Positions 16,099 to 26,234 of a stretch of 34,259 bases of DNA are shown here, piece by piece (the stretch's first letter is position 1; each line of letters opens with the position of its first letter). The DNA comes from Peptostreptococcaceae bacterium (GTDB lineage Bacteria > Bacillota > Clostridia > Peptostreptococcales > Filifactoraceae), in assembly GCA_030532705.1 (NCBI GenBank), contig JAUNKR010000006.1, forward strand, positions 1 to 34,259, written 5' to 3'. A program made the translations under genes and the position numbers. The notes under the pieces were generated by a model. That model searched no databases. It saw only the letters and a list, made by a program, of their open reading frames with translations, and was not told the origin of the DNA.

Positions 16099-17907
16099 TT
16101 ACATTGATTTGTATTTTGTTGTCAAGAAACGTAGATTGGCACGCTCGATCGCGCTGAATTTGTTTTCCGCATTTGCGGAAGAAGTCATCGACGCATCCGG
16201 CTTATACCAGTTCTTTTTGGAGAAGTAGTCAAACATCTGACCGGAGCCTCCGAAGTTCCATCCGTGTCGAGCAAACAATTCGTTGATCGCATAGCGCAGT
16301 TCCGCTTTGCTCATCCCTTCAAGGTCTGCATCCGTCAGTTCTCTTTCGTGGGACGGCAGAAGGTAGGAAGAGGCTTCGTCCGTCGGTTCGGTCACCGGCT
16401 CCTGCGGTTCGGTGCCGGAGCTGTCGTTTGTTTCACCGCTGTTGTCGCTTGGCTCGGAGCTGTCATTTGGGTCAGTGTTAGCATTTGGTTCGGCAGTGCC
16501 GCTCACATTCGGTGTTTGGTTCGGTTCGTTATTCTTCGTGAGCAATTTGTAGCCGCCAAATACGATCAATGCAAGGATACAGATCAGCACAAGGAGAACA
16601 AAAGGATTGTTCTCTTTTTTTGTGTGATGCTTGCTTTTTTTATGTGTCGCGGCGGCCCCTTTCTTTGCGGCAGATCGCTGCGGCTCTTTATTCTTAGATC
16701 GGTTTTCCTGCTGTGGCTGTTCTTTCGGCTTCTTCTTTTTTTGAGAAGCAGCCTTTTTATTTTCGGAGAGGCTGTAGCCATCGATCACGATCTCCGTGAT
16801 CTTTCCGCCGGAGCGGTGGATGGTCTCGGTCCTCTTTTGACCGTTTTCCATGACCTCCCGACGTTCCTTCACGCAGGTAGGGGTCGGTTCGGGGGCGGGT
16901 TCTTTTTTGACGGCGGTCTCCTTTTTCTGTACGGCTTCCTTTTTGGATGCGGTCTTATCGTCATTGAGTTTGGACTCCAGATCCAAGATCTTCTCTCGAA
17001 GTGCCTTGGTCGCAGGATCCTGCTTTCCGGGAACATGATTTTTGTCGAGGATCGTTCCCTTGATAGAGATCGGCTCGATCACGACTTCTTTTTCCTTTGT
17101 TTTGGAAGATCTCTTCGGCGGAGTCAGCTGTTCTTCCGATAGACTGAGTTGTTCAAAGACCTGCGTTTTTTCCAGATCGATCGCTGCCTTCTTGGAGGTC
17201 TTTTTCTTTTTCGGCTCGGCAAGAGCAGGGGCGTCAAAGCGGATCTGTTCGATATCCGCATCCGGATCTGCTGAATGATGTGGAAGCTCCGGTGGGCGGA
17301 TCGACTTGAAAAAATCTTCGTAGATCGCTTTTGCATTCACATTCGATCGGATCACTTCGGTCGGGGTCTCCAGCTCTTCCTCGGTGAGTTGACCGAACTG
17401 AAAGCTCGGCTTTTCGATCGAGTCCAAAAAGTCTTGCTCGATATCCTTCGCACTTTCCGTCTTATCCGTCGAGCTTTTTATAGACAGCTGAAGAACGCCC
17501 TCATCCGGAAACACTTCGTTATCGTATGGGACGGTCTTGTTGTTATATTCACTTTTGGATTTGAAATTCGGGTTGCTTTCTCTTTCGAGTTTGTATTTAT
17601 GCAGCAGTTCATAAGTCTTGCGTTCCGTGTGAAGCTCGATCAAAGTCTTATGCTGCGCAAACAGGCTACTGAATTTTGATAAGTCGCCATCGACCTCGAA
17701 TGCATCGTACATGAGATTGACGACGGACTTCAATATGATCTTGTTTAGGCTCATTTGGCTTCCGATGTTCAAAACGGAACCTAAAAGCTCTCGGTTTTGT
17801 TCGAACTCATCCAATGCCTGTTGATATGCTTGCTGATCATAATATTTTTGAACTCTCTTAAATATAAAATCAGCTTTTTCTTTCGTGAAAAGTGGATTTC
17901 TTTCCAA
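16099..17907 (-). CDS. Membrane protein with extracellular YARHG domain
   Basis: A 602-residue single-pass protein. Residues 1-430 are predicted cytoplasmic: a helical N-terminus (residues 1-115), then low-complexity Lys/Glu/Ser-rich segments. One membrane helix (FVLLVLICILALIVFGGY) spans about 436-455. A Thr/Asn/Ser/Pro/Glu-rich linker follows. The C-terminal 90 residues form a YARHG domain with LRYAINELFARHGWNF, FDYFSKKNWY and IERANLRFL. This domain is usually extracytoplasmic and of unknown function. The start is TTG at 17907, chosen because GGAGG lies five bases upstream. It is divergent from rpoB, and the two promoters share a 270-base gap. Its cytoplasmic part shows no kinase or zinc-ribbon motif. 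Confidence 0.8.
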   Translation of the reverse strand: MERNPLFTKEKADFIFKRVQKYYDQQAYQQALDEFEQNRELLGSVLNIGSQMSLNKIILKSVVNLMYDAFEVDGDLSKFSSLFAQHKTLIELHTERKTYELLHKYKLERESNPNFKSKSEYNNKTVPYDNEVFPDEGVLQLSIKSSTDKTESAKDIEQDFLDSIEKPSFQFGQLTEEELETPTEVIRSNVNAKAIYEDFFKSIRPPELPHHSADPDADIEQIRFDAPALAEPKKKKTSKKAAIDLEKTQVFEQLSLSEEQLTPPKRSSKTKEKEVVIEPISIKGTILDKNHVPGKQDPATKALREKILDLESKLNDDKTASKKEAVQKKETAVKKEPAPEPTPTCVKERREVMENGQKRTETIHRSGGKITEIVIDGYSLSENKKAASQKKKKPKEQPQQENRSKNKEPQRSAAKKGAAATHKKSKHHTKKENNPFVLLVLICILALIVFGGYKLLTKNNEPNQTPNVSGTAEPNANTDPNDSSEPSDNSGETNDSSGTEPQEPVTEPTDEASSYLLPSHERELTDADLEGMSKAELRYAINELFARHGWNFGGSGQMFDYFSKKNWYKPDASMTSSANAENKFSAIERANLRFLTTKYKSM

Positions 17908-17947
17908 GATGGCCTCCGATTTACAAGTGTAGGTTGTTACTAAATTT

Positions 17948-17956
17948 ATTATATCA
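17948..17956 (-). promoter_or_regulatory. Extended -10 promoter of the YARHG gene
   Basis: On the minus strand the sequence reads TGA-TATAAT, an extended -10 with a perfect TATAAT. The -35 region is poor, which is tolerated for extended -10 promoters. It lies about 45 bases before the TTG start. Confidence 0.6.
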
Positions 17957-18068
17957 TTTCAGCATATAAAATAGAAGAAATTTTTTTTTGCCAAGCTTTC
18001 CTTTTTATATAGTATTCAAGATCTTTTGGAAAGGAGATCAAAAAACGATCGCATCCGACAGAAAAAAC

Positions 18069-18097
18069 TTGAAAAATGATTTTGGATGTGATAAACT
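18069..18097 (+). promoter_or_regulatory. Promoter of rpoBC
   Basis: TTGAAA (18069-18074), a 17-base spacer and the extended -10 TGA-TAAACT (18092-18097). The predicted leader is about 73 bases. No ribosomal-protein binding leader is recognisable. Confidence 0.6.
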
Positions 18098-18176
18098 ATT
18101 TTAATGCAATAGATCAAAAATGGGTAATTATGACTTATTTTAGATTCTTTTTATTAAAATGAGAGGTGAAATCTTG

Positions 18177-21100
18177 ATGCCACATCCACATCCTATCCAT
18201 CGCGGAAAAAGGGAAAGAATGAGTTTTTCCAGGATAAACGAAGTAGCGGAACCGCCAAATCTGATAGAGATTCAGTTGGATTCGTACAAATGGTTTGTCG
18301 AAGAAGGACTGCGTGAAGTTTTTGAAGAAGTTTTTCCGATCGAGGATTATTCAGGGAATATCAGACTAGAGTTTGTTGACTACTATTTGGAAGAAGAACC
18401 GAAGTATGATGTTGAGGAAAGTAAAGAGCGTGATGCGAACTATGCAAGTCCTCTACGCATTAAAGTAAAATTGGTATCGAAAAAAGAAGACGGCACGACC
18501 GCTGTTCAGGGAGATGATTCGCCGGATACGGTATTTTTAGGGGACTTCCCTTTGATGACGGATAAGGGTACTTTCATCATCAACGGTGCGGAGCGTGTTA
18601 TCGTCAGCCAGTTGGTTCGTTCGCCGGGAGTGTATTTTGAGCAGGAGATCGACAAGTCAGGGAAAAGACTGATCTCGTCCAAAGTGATCCCTAACCGTGG
18701 AGTATGGCTGGAATATGAGACGGATTCCAACGATATCGTTTCGGTCAGGGTCGACCGCGATCGAAAGCAACCGATCACGATGTTGCTCCGTGCGCTGAAT
18801 TATACGACCAATGACTCGATCCGTGAGCTGCTTGGAGAGGATGAAAGACTGGAGGCGACTCTGGGTAAGGATAACACCACATCCCGCGAGGAAGCTCTTG
18901 TTGAGATCTACAAAAAATTGAAGCCGGGCGAGCAGGCAACTTTGGAATCGGCAGAACAGCTGTTCAATTCGTATTTCTTCGATCCGAAGCGATACGATCT
19001 TGCGCGTGTCGGACGTTTCAAATTCAACAAAAAACTGAGCATCTCCGATCGTGCGACCGGCAAGATCCTTGCAAGAGATGTTTTTGATCCGAGGACCGGC
19101 GAGCTGATGTTTGAAAAAGGGCATCGACTCCATGCGGAAGAAGGAAGTGCGATCGATGATACGGGGATCGAGTCGATCTTTGTTCTAAACGATCAGGATA
19201 AAGAAGTAAAGATCGTCGGTAACCGTTTTGTCGACATCAATAAATACATCGATTTTGATATAAGCCATCTTAAAATAAAAGAGAAGGTTCGTTTTTCTGT
19301 GCTCCAAGAACTGTTGGAGCAGGCAAGCGACAAAGAAGAACTGATCGAATTGATCTCGAAGCATCGCCGAGACCTTGTGCCGAAGAATATCGTCGTGGAA
19401 GATATCGTTGCATCCGTAAGTTACCAGTTCAACCTGTTGAATGGTATCGGTAACATCGATGAGATCGACCATTTGGGCAATCGTCGTGTACGTTCGGTCG
19501 GTGAACTTCTCCAAAATCAGTTCAGGATCGGTCTTTCGAGAATGGAGCGTGTCGTTCGGGAAAGAATGACGATCCAAAACTCCGATATGACAATGACACC
19601 GAACTCTTTGATCAATATCCGTCCGGTGACGGCGGCGATCAAAGAATTCTTCGGATCCTCACAGCTTTCGCAGTTTATGGATCAGAACAACCCGTTATCC
19701 GAATTGACACATAAGCGAAGACTTTCGGCGCTGGGACCGGGAGGACTTTCGCGAGATCGTGCAGGCTTTGAGGTACGTGACGTACACTATTCTCATTATG
19801 GAAGGATGTGTCCGATCGAGACGCCGGAAGGACCGAACATCGGTTTGATCAACTCCCTTTCGGTCTATGCGAAGATCAATGAATACGGATTTATCGAGTC
19901 CCCTTATCGAAAAGTGGACAAAGGAACAGGGGTCGTAACGGACGAGATCATCTATCTGACAGCAGATCAGGAAGATGCATACATTCGTGCACAGGCGAAT
20001 GAGCCGCTCGATGAGAACGGACAATTCGTCAATGAGCGAGTGGCATGTCGTACGATCGCAGGTTCCGTACAGCTGATCCCGAGAGAAGATGTAGACTTTA
20101 TGGACGTTTCGCCGAAGCAGGTCGTATCGGTTGCGACGGCAATGATCCCATTCCTTGAGAATGACGACGCGAACCGTGCGTTGATGGGATCGAACATGCA
20201 GCGTCAGGCAGTTCCTCTTGTAAGACGAGAGGCACCGATCATCGGTACGGGGATCGAATATCGTTCGGCGATCGACTCGGGTGCTGTCGTAGTTGCAAAA
20301 AATTCAGGAACAGTAGAAAAAGTTTCTGCAAACCTTGTTGTCGTTAAGACGGACGAGGGAACGCAGGATATGTATAAATTATTGAAATTCAAGCGTTCTA
20401 ACCAAGGAACCTGTATCAACCAGATCCCTGTTGTAAAAGTCGGGGACCATCTTGAAAAAGGCGATGTGATCGCAGACGGACCGGCAACGGACAACGGAGA
20501 GATCGCATTGGGACGAAACTGTCTGATCGGTTTCATGAGCTGGGAAGGATACAACTATGAGGACGCGATCTTGATCAACGAGCGATTGGTACGTGAGGAT
20601 CGACTATCCTCCATCCATATCGAAGAATACGAGATCGAGGCGAGAGATACAAAACTTGGACCGGAAGAGATCACCAGAGATATCCCGAATGTGAGCGACG
20701 ATTCGCTCAAGGATCTGGATGAGCGCGGGATCATCCGCATCGGTGCGGAGGTCAAGGCAGGAGATATCCTCGTCGGAAAAGTCACGCCAAAAGGGGAGAC
20801 CGAGATCACGCCGGAAGAGCGATTGCTTCGTGCGATCTTTGCAGAGAAGGCAAGAGAGGTTCGAGATACTTCGCTCAAGGTACCTCACGGAGAGTCCGGT
20901 ATCATCGTGGATATCAAAGTCTTTTCAAGAGAAAACGGCGATGAATTGCCATCCGGAGTCAACGAGCTCGTACGATGCTACATCGCGAAGAAAAGAAAGA
21001 TCAACGTCGGTGACAAGATGGCGGGACGCCACGGAAACAAAGGGGTCATCTCCCGGATCCTTCCGGAAGAGGACATGCCGTTTATGCCGGACGGAACACC

Positions 21101-21929
21101 GCTTGAGATCGTGCTGAACCCGATGGGAGTGCCATCTCGTATGAACATCGGACAGGTATTGGAAGTCCATCTCGGACTGGCAGCCAAAAAACTCGGCTGG
21201 CATGTTGCGACGCCGGTATTTGACGGTGCAAATGAGGAAGATATTTTCCAAGCGCTTGAGAAAGCGGGATATGACAGAGACGGAAAGATCCAATTACAAG
21301 ATGGACGGACCGGAGAATTTTTCGACAACAAGGTAACGGTCGGATACATGTATATGTTGAAACTGCACCACTTGGTCGATGATAAGATCCATGCTCGTTC
21401 GACAGGACCTTATTCTCTCGTTACGCAACAGCCACTGGGCGGAAAAGCACAGTTCGGAGGTCAGCGATTTGGAGAGATGGAGGTATGGGCACTGGAGGCA
21501 TACGGTGCAGCACATACGCTGCAAGAGATCCTGACAGTAAAATCAGACGACGTGGTAGGACGTGTACGAACCTATGAATCGGTCGTAAAAGGGAAAAATA
21601 TTCCGGAGCCGGGTATTCCGGAATCCTTCAAGGTATTGATCAAAGAGCTTCAATCGCTTTGCCTGGATGTTAAACTCCTTACCGAAAACGACGAAGAGAT
21701 CATCGTTAGAGACAATGACCACGAATATATCGAGATCGATGAAACCGTCGAGAGCGATTTTGAGTATCGAAACGAAGCGCGTGACGATATGTTTGAGGTA
21801 GACATCACAAAAGATGCTTCAAGCATGGACGAGCCGGTGACATTCGAGCTTGAAGAGCAGGACGAAGAGGACGTTGACTTTGGCGGCAGTGACTTTGACT
21901 ATGATGAAGACGATGAATATGAAGATTAG
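18177..21929 (+). CDS. rpoB: DNA-directed RNA polymerase subunit beta
   Basis: A 1250-residue beta subunit of RNA polymerase, forming the catalytic cleft with beta'. Conserved blocks include [20 protein letters not shown] at the N-terminus and the rifampicin region [20 protein letters not shown], with wild-type Asp, His and Ser residues at the usual resistance positions. Further blocks are [43 protein letters not shown] and [20 protein letters not shown]. The C-terminus has an acidic, Asp/Glu/Tyr-rich extension of about 40 residues after the conserved end. I chose ATG at 18177 because AGAGGTGA precedes it at normal spacing, whereas ATG at 18159 has no site. rpoC follows after 49 bases. No rplJ, rplL or other ribosomal gene lies upstream. 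Confidence 0.97.
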   Translation: MPHPHPIHRGKRERMSFSRINEVAEPPNLIEIQLDSYKWFVEEGLREVFEEVFPIEDYSGNIRLEFVDYYLEEEPKYDVEESKERDANYASPLRIKVKLVSKKEDGTTAVQGDDSPDTVFLGDFPLMTDKGTFIINGAERVIVSQLVRSPGVYFEQEIDKSGKRLISSKVIPNRGVWLEYETDSNDIVSVRVDRDRKQPITMLLRALNYTTNDSIRELLGEDERLEATLGKDNTTSREEALVEIYKKLKPGEQATLESAEQLFNSYFFDPKRYDLARVGRFKFNKKLSISDRATGKILARDVFDPRTGELMFEKGHRLHAEEGSAIDDTGIESIFVLNDQDKEVKIVGNRFVDINKYIDFDISHLKIKEKVRFSVLQELLEQASDKEELIELISKHRRDLVPKNIVVEDIVASVSYQFNLLNGIGNIDEIDHLGNRRVRSVGELLQNQFRIGLSRMERVVRERMTIQNSDMTMTPNSLINIRPVTAAIKEFFGSSQLSQFMDQNNPLSELTHKRRLSALGPGGLSRDRAGFEVRDVHYSHYGRMCPIETPEGPNIGLINSLSVYAKINEYGFIESPYRKVDKGTGVVTDEIIYLTADQEDAYIRAQANEPLDENGQFVNERVACRTIAGSVQLIPREDVDFMDVSPKQVVSVATAMIPFLENDDANRALMGSNMQRQAVPLVRREAPIIGTGIEYRSAIDSGAVVVAKNSGTVEKVSANLVVVKTDEGTQDMYKLLKFKRSNQGTCINQIPVVKVGDHLEKGDVIADGPATDNGEIALGRNCLIGFMSWEGYNYEDAILINERLVREDRLSSIHIEEYEIEARDTKLGPEEITRDIPNVSDDSLKDLDERGIIRIGAEVKAGDILVGKVTPKGETEITPEERLLRAIFAEKAREVRDTSLKVPHGESGIIVDIKVFSRENGDELPSGVNELVRCYIAKKRKINVGDKMAGRHGNKGVISRILPEEDMPFMPDGTPLEIVLNPMGVPSRMNIGQVLEVHLGLAAKKLGWHVATPVFDGANEEDIFQALEKAGYDRDGKIQLQDGRTGEFFDNKVTVGYMYMLKLHHLVDDKIHARSTGPYSLVTQQPLGGKAQFGGQRFGEMEVWALEAYGAAHTLQEILTVKSDDVVGRVRTYESVVKGKNIPEPGIPESFKVLIKELQSLCLDVKLLTENDEEIIVRDNDHEYIEIDETVESDFEYRNEARDDMFEVDITKDASSMDEPVTFELEEQDEEDVDFGGSDFDYDEDDEYED

Positions 21930-21978
21930 TTTTGTTCACAATTTCCACTTGAATTAAAAAGGAAGGGAGCGAAACTCC

Positions 21979-24900
21979 TTGTTTGAACTAGAAAATTTTG
22001 AATCAATAAGAATCGGTTTAGCATCCTCGGATAAGGTCAGAGAATGGTCTTACGGTGAGGTCAAAAAACCCGAAACGATCAACTACAGAACGCTAAAACC
22101 TGAAAAAGAAGGTCTGTTCTGTGAAGCGATCTTTGGCCCGACTAAAGATTGGGAATGCCACTGTGGAAAGTACAAAAAAGATCGGGCAAGACATAAAGGC
22201 GTGATCTGTGACAAATGTGGCGTAGAGGTCACTCGCGCTAAAGTTCGTCGAGAGCGTATGGGTCACATCGAGCTTGCAACGCCGGTATCTCATATTTGGT
22301 ATTTCAAGGGGATCCCGTCAAGAATGGGACTTCTCCTCGATATCTCGCCACGATTGCTTGAAAAAGTGATCTATTTTGCGAACTATATCGTCGTCGATCC
22401 GATGGAGACCGACCTTGTAGAAAACTCATTGCTCAGTGAAAAAGAATATCGCGATGCGATGCAGCGGTGGGACGGAAAATTCATCGCAAAAATGGGAGCG
22501 GAAGCGGTCAAAGATATCTTGCAGAGGATCGATCTGGAAGCTCTGTCCAAGGATCTGAAACTTAAACTCAAAGATGCAACAGGACAAAAGCGGGTAAAGA
22601 CGATCCGAAGACTCGAAGTAGTCGATGCGCTTCGCTTATCGGGCAATGATCCGTCATGGATGATCCTCGATGTTGTTCCGGTCATCCCGCCGGAGCTTCG
22701 ACCGATGGTACAGTTGGATGGAGGACGATTTGCAACTTCCGACCTCAACGATCTGTATCGTCGAGTGATCAACCGTAACAACCGACTCAAGAAATTGCTT
22801 GAGCTTGGTGCGCCGGATATCATCGTGCGCAACGAAAAAAGAATGCTTCAAGAGGCAGTCGATGCATTGATCGACAACGGCCGTCGAGGAAGACCGGTCA
22901 CAGGACCGGGCAATCGACCGCTCAAGTCTCTTTCCGATATGCTAAAAGGAAAGCAGGGACGATTCAGACAGAACCTGCTTGGAAAGCGTGTGGACTATTC
23001 CGGACGTTCCGTTATCGTCGTTGGACCGGAGCTGAAATTCTATCAGTGCGGTCTGCCGAAAACGATGGCGCTCGAGCTGTTCAAGCCATTTGTAATGAAT
23101 GAATTGGTAGCGAGAGGACTTTCACAGAATATCAAACATGCAAAACGTAAGGTAGAAAAGATCGAGCCGGAAGTATGGGATGTACTGGAAGAAGTGATCA
23201 AAGGTCATCCGGTACTGTTGAACCGTGCTCCGACACTACACAGGCTGGGTATTCAGGCATTTGAGCCGGTACTCGTCGAAGGAAAAGCGATCAAACTGCA
23301 CCCATTGGTATGTACTGCATACAATGCCGACTTTGACGGCGACCAGATGGCGGTCCACGTTCCATTGTCGGTCGAAGCACAGGCGGAAGGAAGATTTTTG
23401 ATGCTTTCGCCGAACAATATCCTTGCACCGAAGGACGGATCTCCGATCACGACACCTTCACAGGACATGGTATTGGGTTCCTACTATCTGACGATGGAAG
23501 ACCCGGAGGCAGCGGGCACAGGAATGGTATTCAAGGATTACAATGAGATGATCCTTGCATATTACAACAAAACAGTAGATCTACACGCTCGTGTAAAAGT
23601 GCGTGTCAAGCTGAATAAAGATGACAAAGAAGAAAAAGGAAGACTGGTCGAATCGACTGTCGGACGATTTATCTTCAACCAGGATATTCCGCAAGACCTG
23701 GGCTATGTCGATCGAGACAAAGATCCGTATAGTCTTGAAGTTGACTTTGTATTGACAAAGAGCCAGCTTGGAAAGGTCATCGATAAATGTTTTAGAAAAC
23801 ATGGAAACACCGAGACGGCATTGATGCTCGACAAGGTCAAAAATCTTGGATTCCGATACTCGACACAGGGTGCGATCACCGTATCCGTTGACGATATGAA
23901 GATCCCGGAAGAGAAAAAGACCCTGATCGCAGAAGCGGAAACGAAGGTCAAATCTTACGAGCAGAGCTATCGTCGCGGTCTGATGTCCGATGAAGAGCGA
24001 TACAATCGTGTCATCGATACATGGAAAAAGACGACCGAAGGCGTTGTTGAAGCGCTGATGAAAAACCTTGATGATCGAAACAATATCAACATCATGGCGG
24101 TTTCCGGAGCCCGAGGATCCAAGAAGCAGATCGGACAGCTCGCAGGAATGCGCGGTCTGATGGCGAATGCTTCCGGTAAGACGGTCGAGATCCCGATCAA
24201 AGCGAACTTCCGTGAAGGACTTACCGTTTTGGAATACTTTACATCATCACATGGTGCGCGTAAAGGACTTGCCGATACGGCGCTTCGAACAGCAGACTCA
24301 GGATATCTGACCAGACGTTTGGTCGACGTATCGCAGGATGTGATCATTCGCGAGATCGACTGCGGAACGACCGAAGGATTGAAAGTAAAAGCCTTTGTGG
24401 ATACTCGTGACGAAGAGCTCAAGTTATATTCAAGGATCATCAAACAGGTCGCGGCAGAGACGATCGCAGATGGCAAGAAAAAAGCGATCGTGAAAGAAGG
24501 CGAAGCGATCACAGAAGATCAGGCGAAGAAGATCCTGAAACAAGGACATTCTTCGATCAAAGTCCTAGCAAAAGGCAAAGATAGCGAAGAAGTAAGAGAG
24601 ATCCTGCTTTACACACCGCTTATCGATGCATATTCCGCATTGACCTTGACCGATCCGAAGACCAACGAAGTGATCGTTAAAGAGAATAAGCAGATCAGTG
24701 AGCAACAAGCGAAGCGGATCGTTGAAGCAGGATATGCAAGCGTTGTTACCCGAAAGATCACCGTGATCGAGGAAATGTATGATCGTATCGTTGGAAGATA
24801 TCCGGCGGAGGATATCGTTCATCCGGAGACCGGAGAAGTCATCGTAACAACGGATGAAATGATCTCCGAGAAACAAGCGGAGGCGATCATTGCGGCAGAT

Positions 24901-25905
24901 ATCGAATCCGTATTGCTACGTACGGTGCTCAACTGCGAATCCAAGCATGGAGTCTGTGCAAAATGTTACGGACGCAACCTGGCAACCGGCAAGCATGTCA
25001 ATGTCGGGGAAGCGGTCGGTATCATCGCGGCACAGTCGATCGGTGAGCCGGGTACACAGCTTACGATGAGAACATTCCACACCGGCGGGGTCGCAGGTGG
25101 TGACATCACGCAAGGTTTGCCGAGGGTCGAGGAGCTTTTCGAAGCACGAAAACCGAAAGGGCTTGCCGTGATCTCCGAAGTAGCCGGAACCGTAAAGATC
25201 GTAGAAAATATCAACAATAAGCGAAAAGACGTTCACATCATCGATGCAAATGGTGAAGAACATGAATATCAGATCCCTTATGGACTTCGTATCAACTGTA
25301 CGGATGGACAAAGAGTCGAACCGGGCGATCCATTGACAGAAGGATCGATCAACCCGCAAGACATCCTAAGGATCAAAGGAGTTACAGGTGTAGAAGACTA
25401 CATCGTCAAAGAGGTACAGCGTGTGTATAAGCACGAGGGTGTAGACGTAAACGACAAGCATATCGAGATCATCGCGCGACAAATGCTAAGCAAAGTGAAG
25501 ATCGAAGAACCGAACGATACAACATTCCTATCCGGTTCATTGGTCAGCCTTGCCGAAGTGCGTAGAGTCAATGCGATGGTCGAAGCAGAAGGCTTGGAGC
25601 CTGCAACTTATAAGCAGACCTTACTGGGTATTACCAAAGCATCGCTTGCAACAGACTCTTTCTTGTCAGCGGCATCGTTCCAAGAGACAACGAGAGTATT
25701 GACCGAAGCGGCGATCAAAGGAAGCAAGGACAATCTGATCGGACTGAAAGAAAATGTTATCATCGGAAAGCTTATTCCGGCAGGAACAGGGCTGAAGAGA
25801 TACAAATCGATTGAAATCCTCGGTGGAGAAATCCCGGAAATTCCGGTTGTCGAATCCACTTCCGAAGAAGATTACACAAGATCCGAATTTGATGAAAACG
25901 AATAA
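21979..25905 (+). CDS. rpoC: DNA-directed RNA polymerase subunit beta'
   Basis: A 1308-residue beta' subunit. The N-terminal zinc site is seen in ECHCGKYK and CDKCGVEV. The catalytic Mg-binding loop is [17 protein letters not shown]. The bridge-helix and trigger-loop region is conserved ([19 protein letters not shown]). The second zinc site is [14 protein letters not shown], followed by [20 protein letters not shown]. The protein is about 100 residues longer than usual for Bacillota. The excess lies between DCGTTEG (794) and the second zinc site, where three related 38-residue modules occur at 829-866, 890-927 and 946-983. The third is in the normal position of the single module in Bacillus. 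The start is TTG at 21979 with GGAAGGGAG upstream, and there is no alternative ATG nearby. A terminator follows. Confidence 0.97.
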   Translation: MFELENFESIRIGLASSDKVREWSYGEVKKPETINYRTLKPEKEGLFCEAIFGPTKDWECHCGKYKKDRARHKGVICDKCGVEVTRAKVRRERMGHIELATPVSHIWYFKGIPSRMGLLLDISPRLLEKVIYFANYIVVDPMETDLVENSLLSEKEYRDAMQRWDGKFIAKMGAEAVKDILQRIDLEALSKDLKLKLKDATGQKRVKTIRRLEVVDALRLSGNDPSWMILDVVPVIPPELRPMVQLDGGRFATSDLNDLYRRVINRNNRLKKLLELGAPDIIVRNEKRMLQEAVDALIDNGRRGRPVTGPGNRPLKSLSDMLKGKQGRFRQNLLGKRVDYSGRSVIVVGPELKFYQCGLPKTMALELFKPFVMNELVARGLSQNIKHAKRKVEKIEPEVWDVLEEVIKGHPVLLNRAPTLHRLGIQAFEPVLVEGKAIKLHPLVCTAYNADFDGDQMAVHVPLSVEAQAEGRFLMLSPNNILAPKDGSPITTPSQDMVLGSYYLTMEDPEAAGTGMVFKDYNEMILAYYNKTVDLHARVKVRVKLNKDDKEEKGRLVESTVGRFIFNQDIPQDLGYVDRDKDPYSLEVDFVLTKSQLGKVIDKCFRKHGNTETALMLDKVKNLGFRYSTQGAITVSVDDMKIPEEKKTLIAEAETKVKSYEQSYRRGLMSDEERYNRVIDTWKKTTEGVVEALMKNLDDRNNINIMAVSGARGSKKQIGQLAGMRGLMANASGKTVEIPIKANFREGLTVLEYFTSSHGARKGLADTALRTADSGYLTRRLVDVSQDVIIREIDCGTTEGLKVKAFVDTRDEELKLYSRIIKQVAAETIADGKKKAIVKEGEAITEDQAKKILKQGHSSIKVLAKGKDSEEVREILLYTPLIDAYSALTLTDPKTNEVIVKENKQISEQQAKRIVEAGYASVVTRKITVIEEMYDRIVGRYPAEDIVHPETGEVIVTTDEMISEKQAEAIIAADIESVLLRTVLNCESKHGVCAKCYGRNLATGKHVNVGEAVGIIAAQSIGEPGTQLTMRTFHTGGVAGGDITQGLPRVEELFEARKPKGLAVISEVAGTVKIVENINNKRKDVHIIDANGEEHEYQIPYGLRINCTDGQRVEPGDPLTEGSINPQDILRIKGVTGVEDYIVKEVQRVYKHEGVDVNDKHIEIIARQMLSKVKIEEPNDTTFLSGSLVSLAEVRRVNAMVEAEGLEPATYKQTLLGITKASLATDSFLSAASFQETTRVLTEAAIKGSKDNLIGLKENVIIGKLIPAGTGLKRYKSIEILGGEIPEIPVVESTSEEDYTRSEFDENE

Positions 25906-25912
25906 TTAGATC

Positions 25913-25950
25913 AAAGGCGCAGCAGTTTCGATTGTTGCGCTTTTTGTATA
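25913..25950 (+). terminator. Terminator of the rpoBC operon
   Basis: AAAGGCGCAGCA (25913-25924) pairs with TGTTGCGCTTTT (25933-25944) using two G-U pairs valid on the plus strand, followed by TTTTTGTAT. It starts 7 bases after the rpoC stop. Confidence 0.9.
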
Positions 25951-26234
25951 AAAAAAATCACAGACAGATCTGCAAAGGGAAAATGAACGTCAAATGAGAA
26001 ACGCTACCGGCCGGATGGTGTTTTGGATATTGAATTTCATAGGAGGATGACAAAAGTTACTAACAACGATCGTAGCCCGTAAGCACAAGGCGAGGCACGG
26101 ATGCTTCCGGAATGTTGGAGGTAGGAGTGAAAGACCGAGGGCACGGATGGTTAAAAAAGTAAATCAAATTAAGGTTTTTGGGCTCAAAGTCGAAATATAT
26201 TAAAGATCATTTTGAAAATTTGAATTAGAAAGAT
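25951..26234. other. Unexplained gap between rpoC and the GGDEF gene
   Basis: No convincing gene. AGGAGG at 26041-26046 is placed directly against an ATG and leads only to a very short frame. A GC-rich patch (about 26070-26150) contains the motif CGAGG-(G)-CACGGATG twice, near 26091 and 26136, and then gives way to AT-rich sequence before the cyclase start. The patch has no clear long hairpin and does not match the c-di-GMP riboswitch patterns I know. It may be a leader RNA or a gene remnant. Confidence 0.4.

Noticed and set aside
16264-17142. A 292-codon plus-strand frame opposite the YARHG gene
   Set aside because: Composition is Phe/Leu/Arg-rich as expected for the reverse of a Lys/Glu-rich gene, and no start signal is present.
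18159-18176. An upstream ATG start for rpoB
   Set aside because: No ribosome binding site precedes it, while AGAGGTGA lies at normal distance before the ATG at 18177.
25951-26234. A cyclic di-GMP riboswitch before the GGDEF gene
   Set aside because: I looked for the conserved GEMM-I and GEMM-II blocks and did not find them, and no matching fold is evident.
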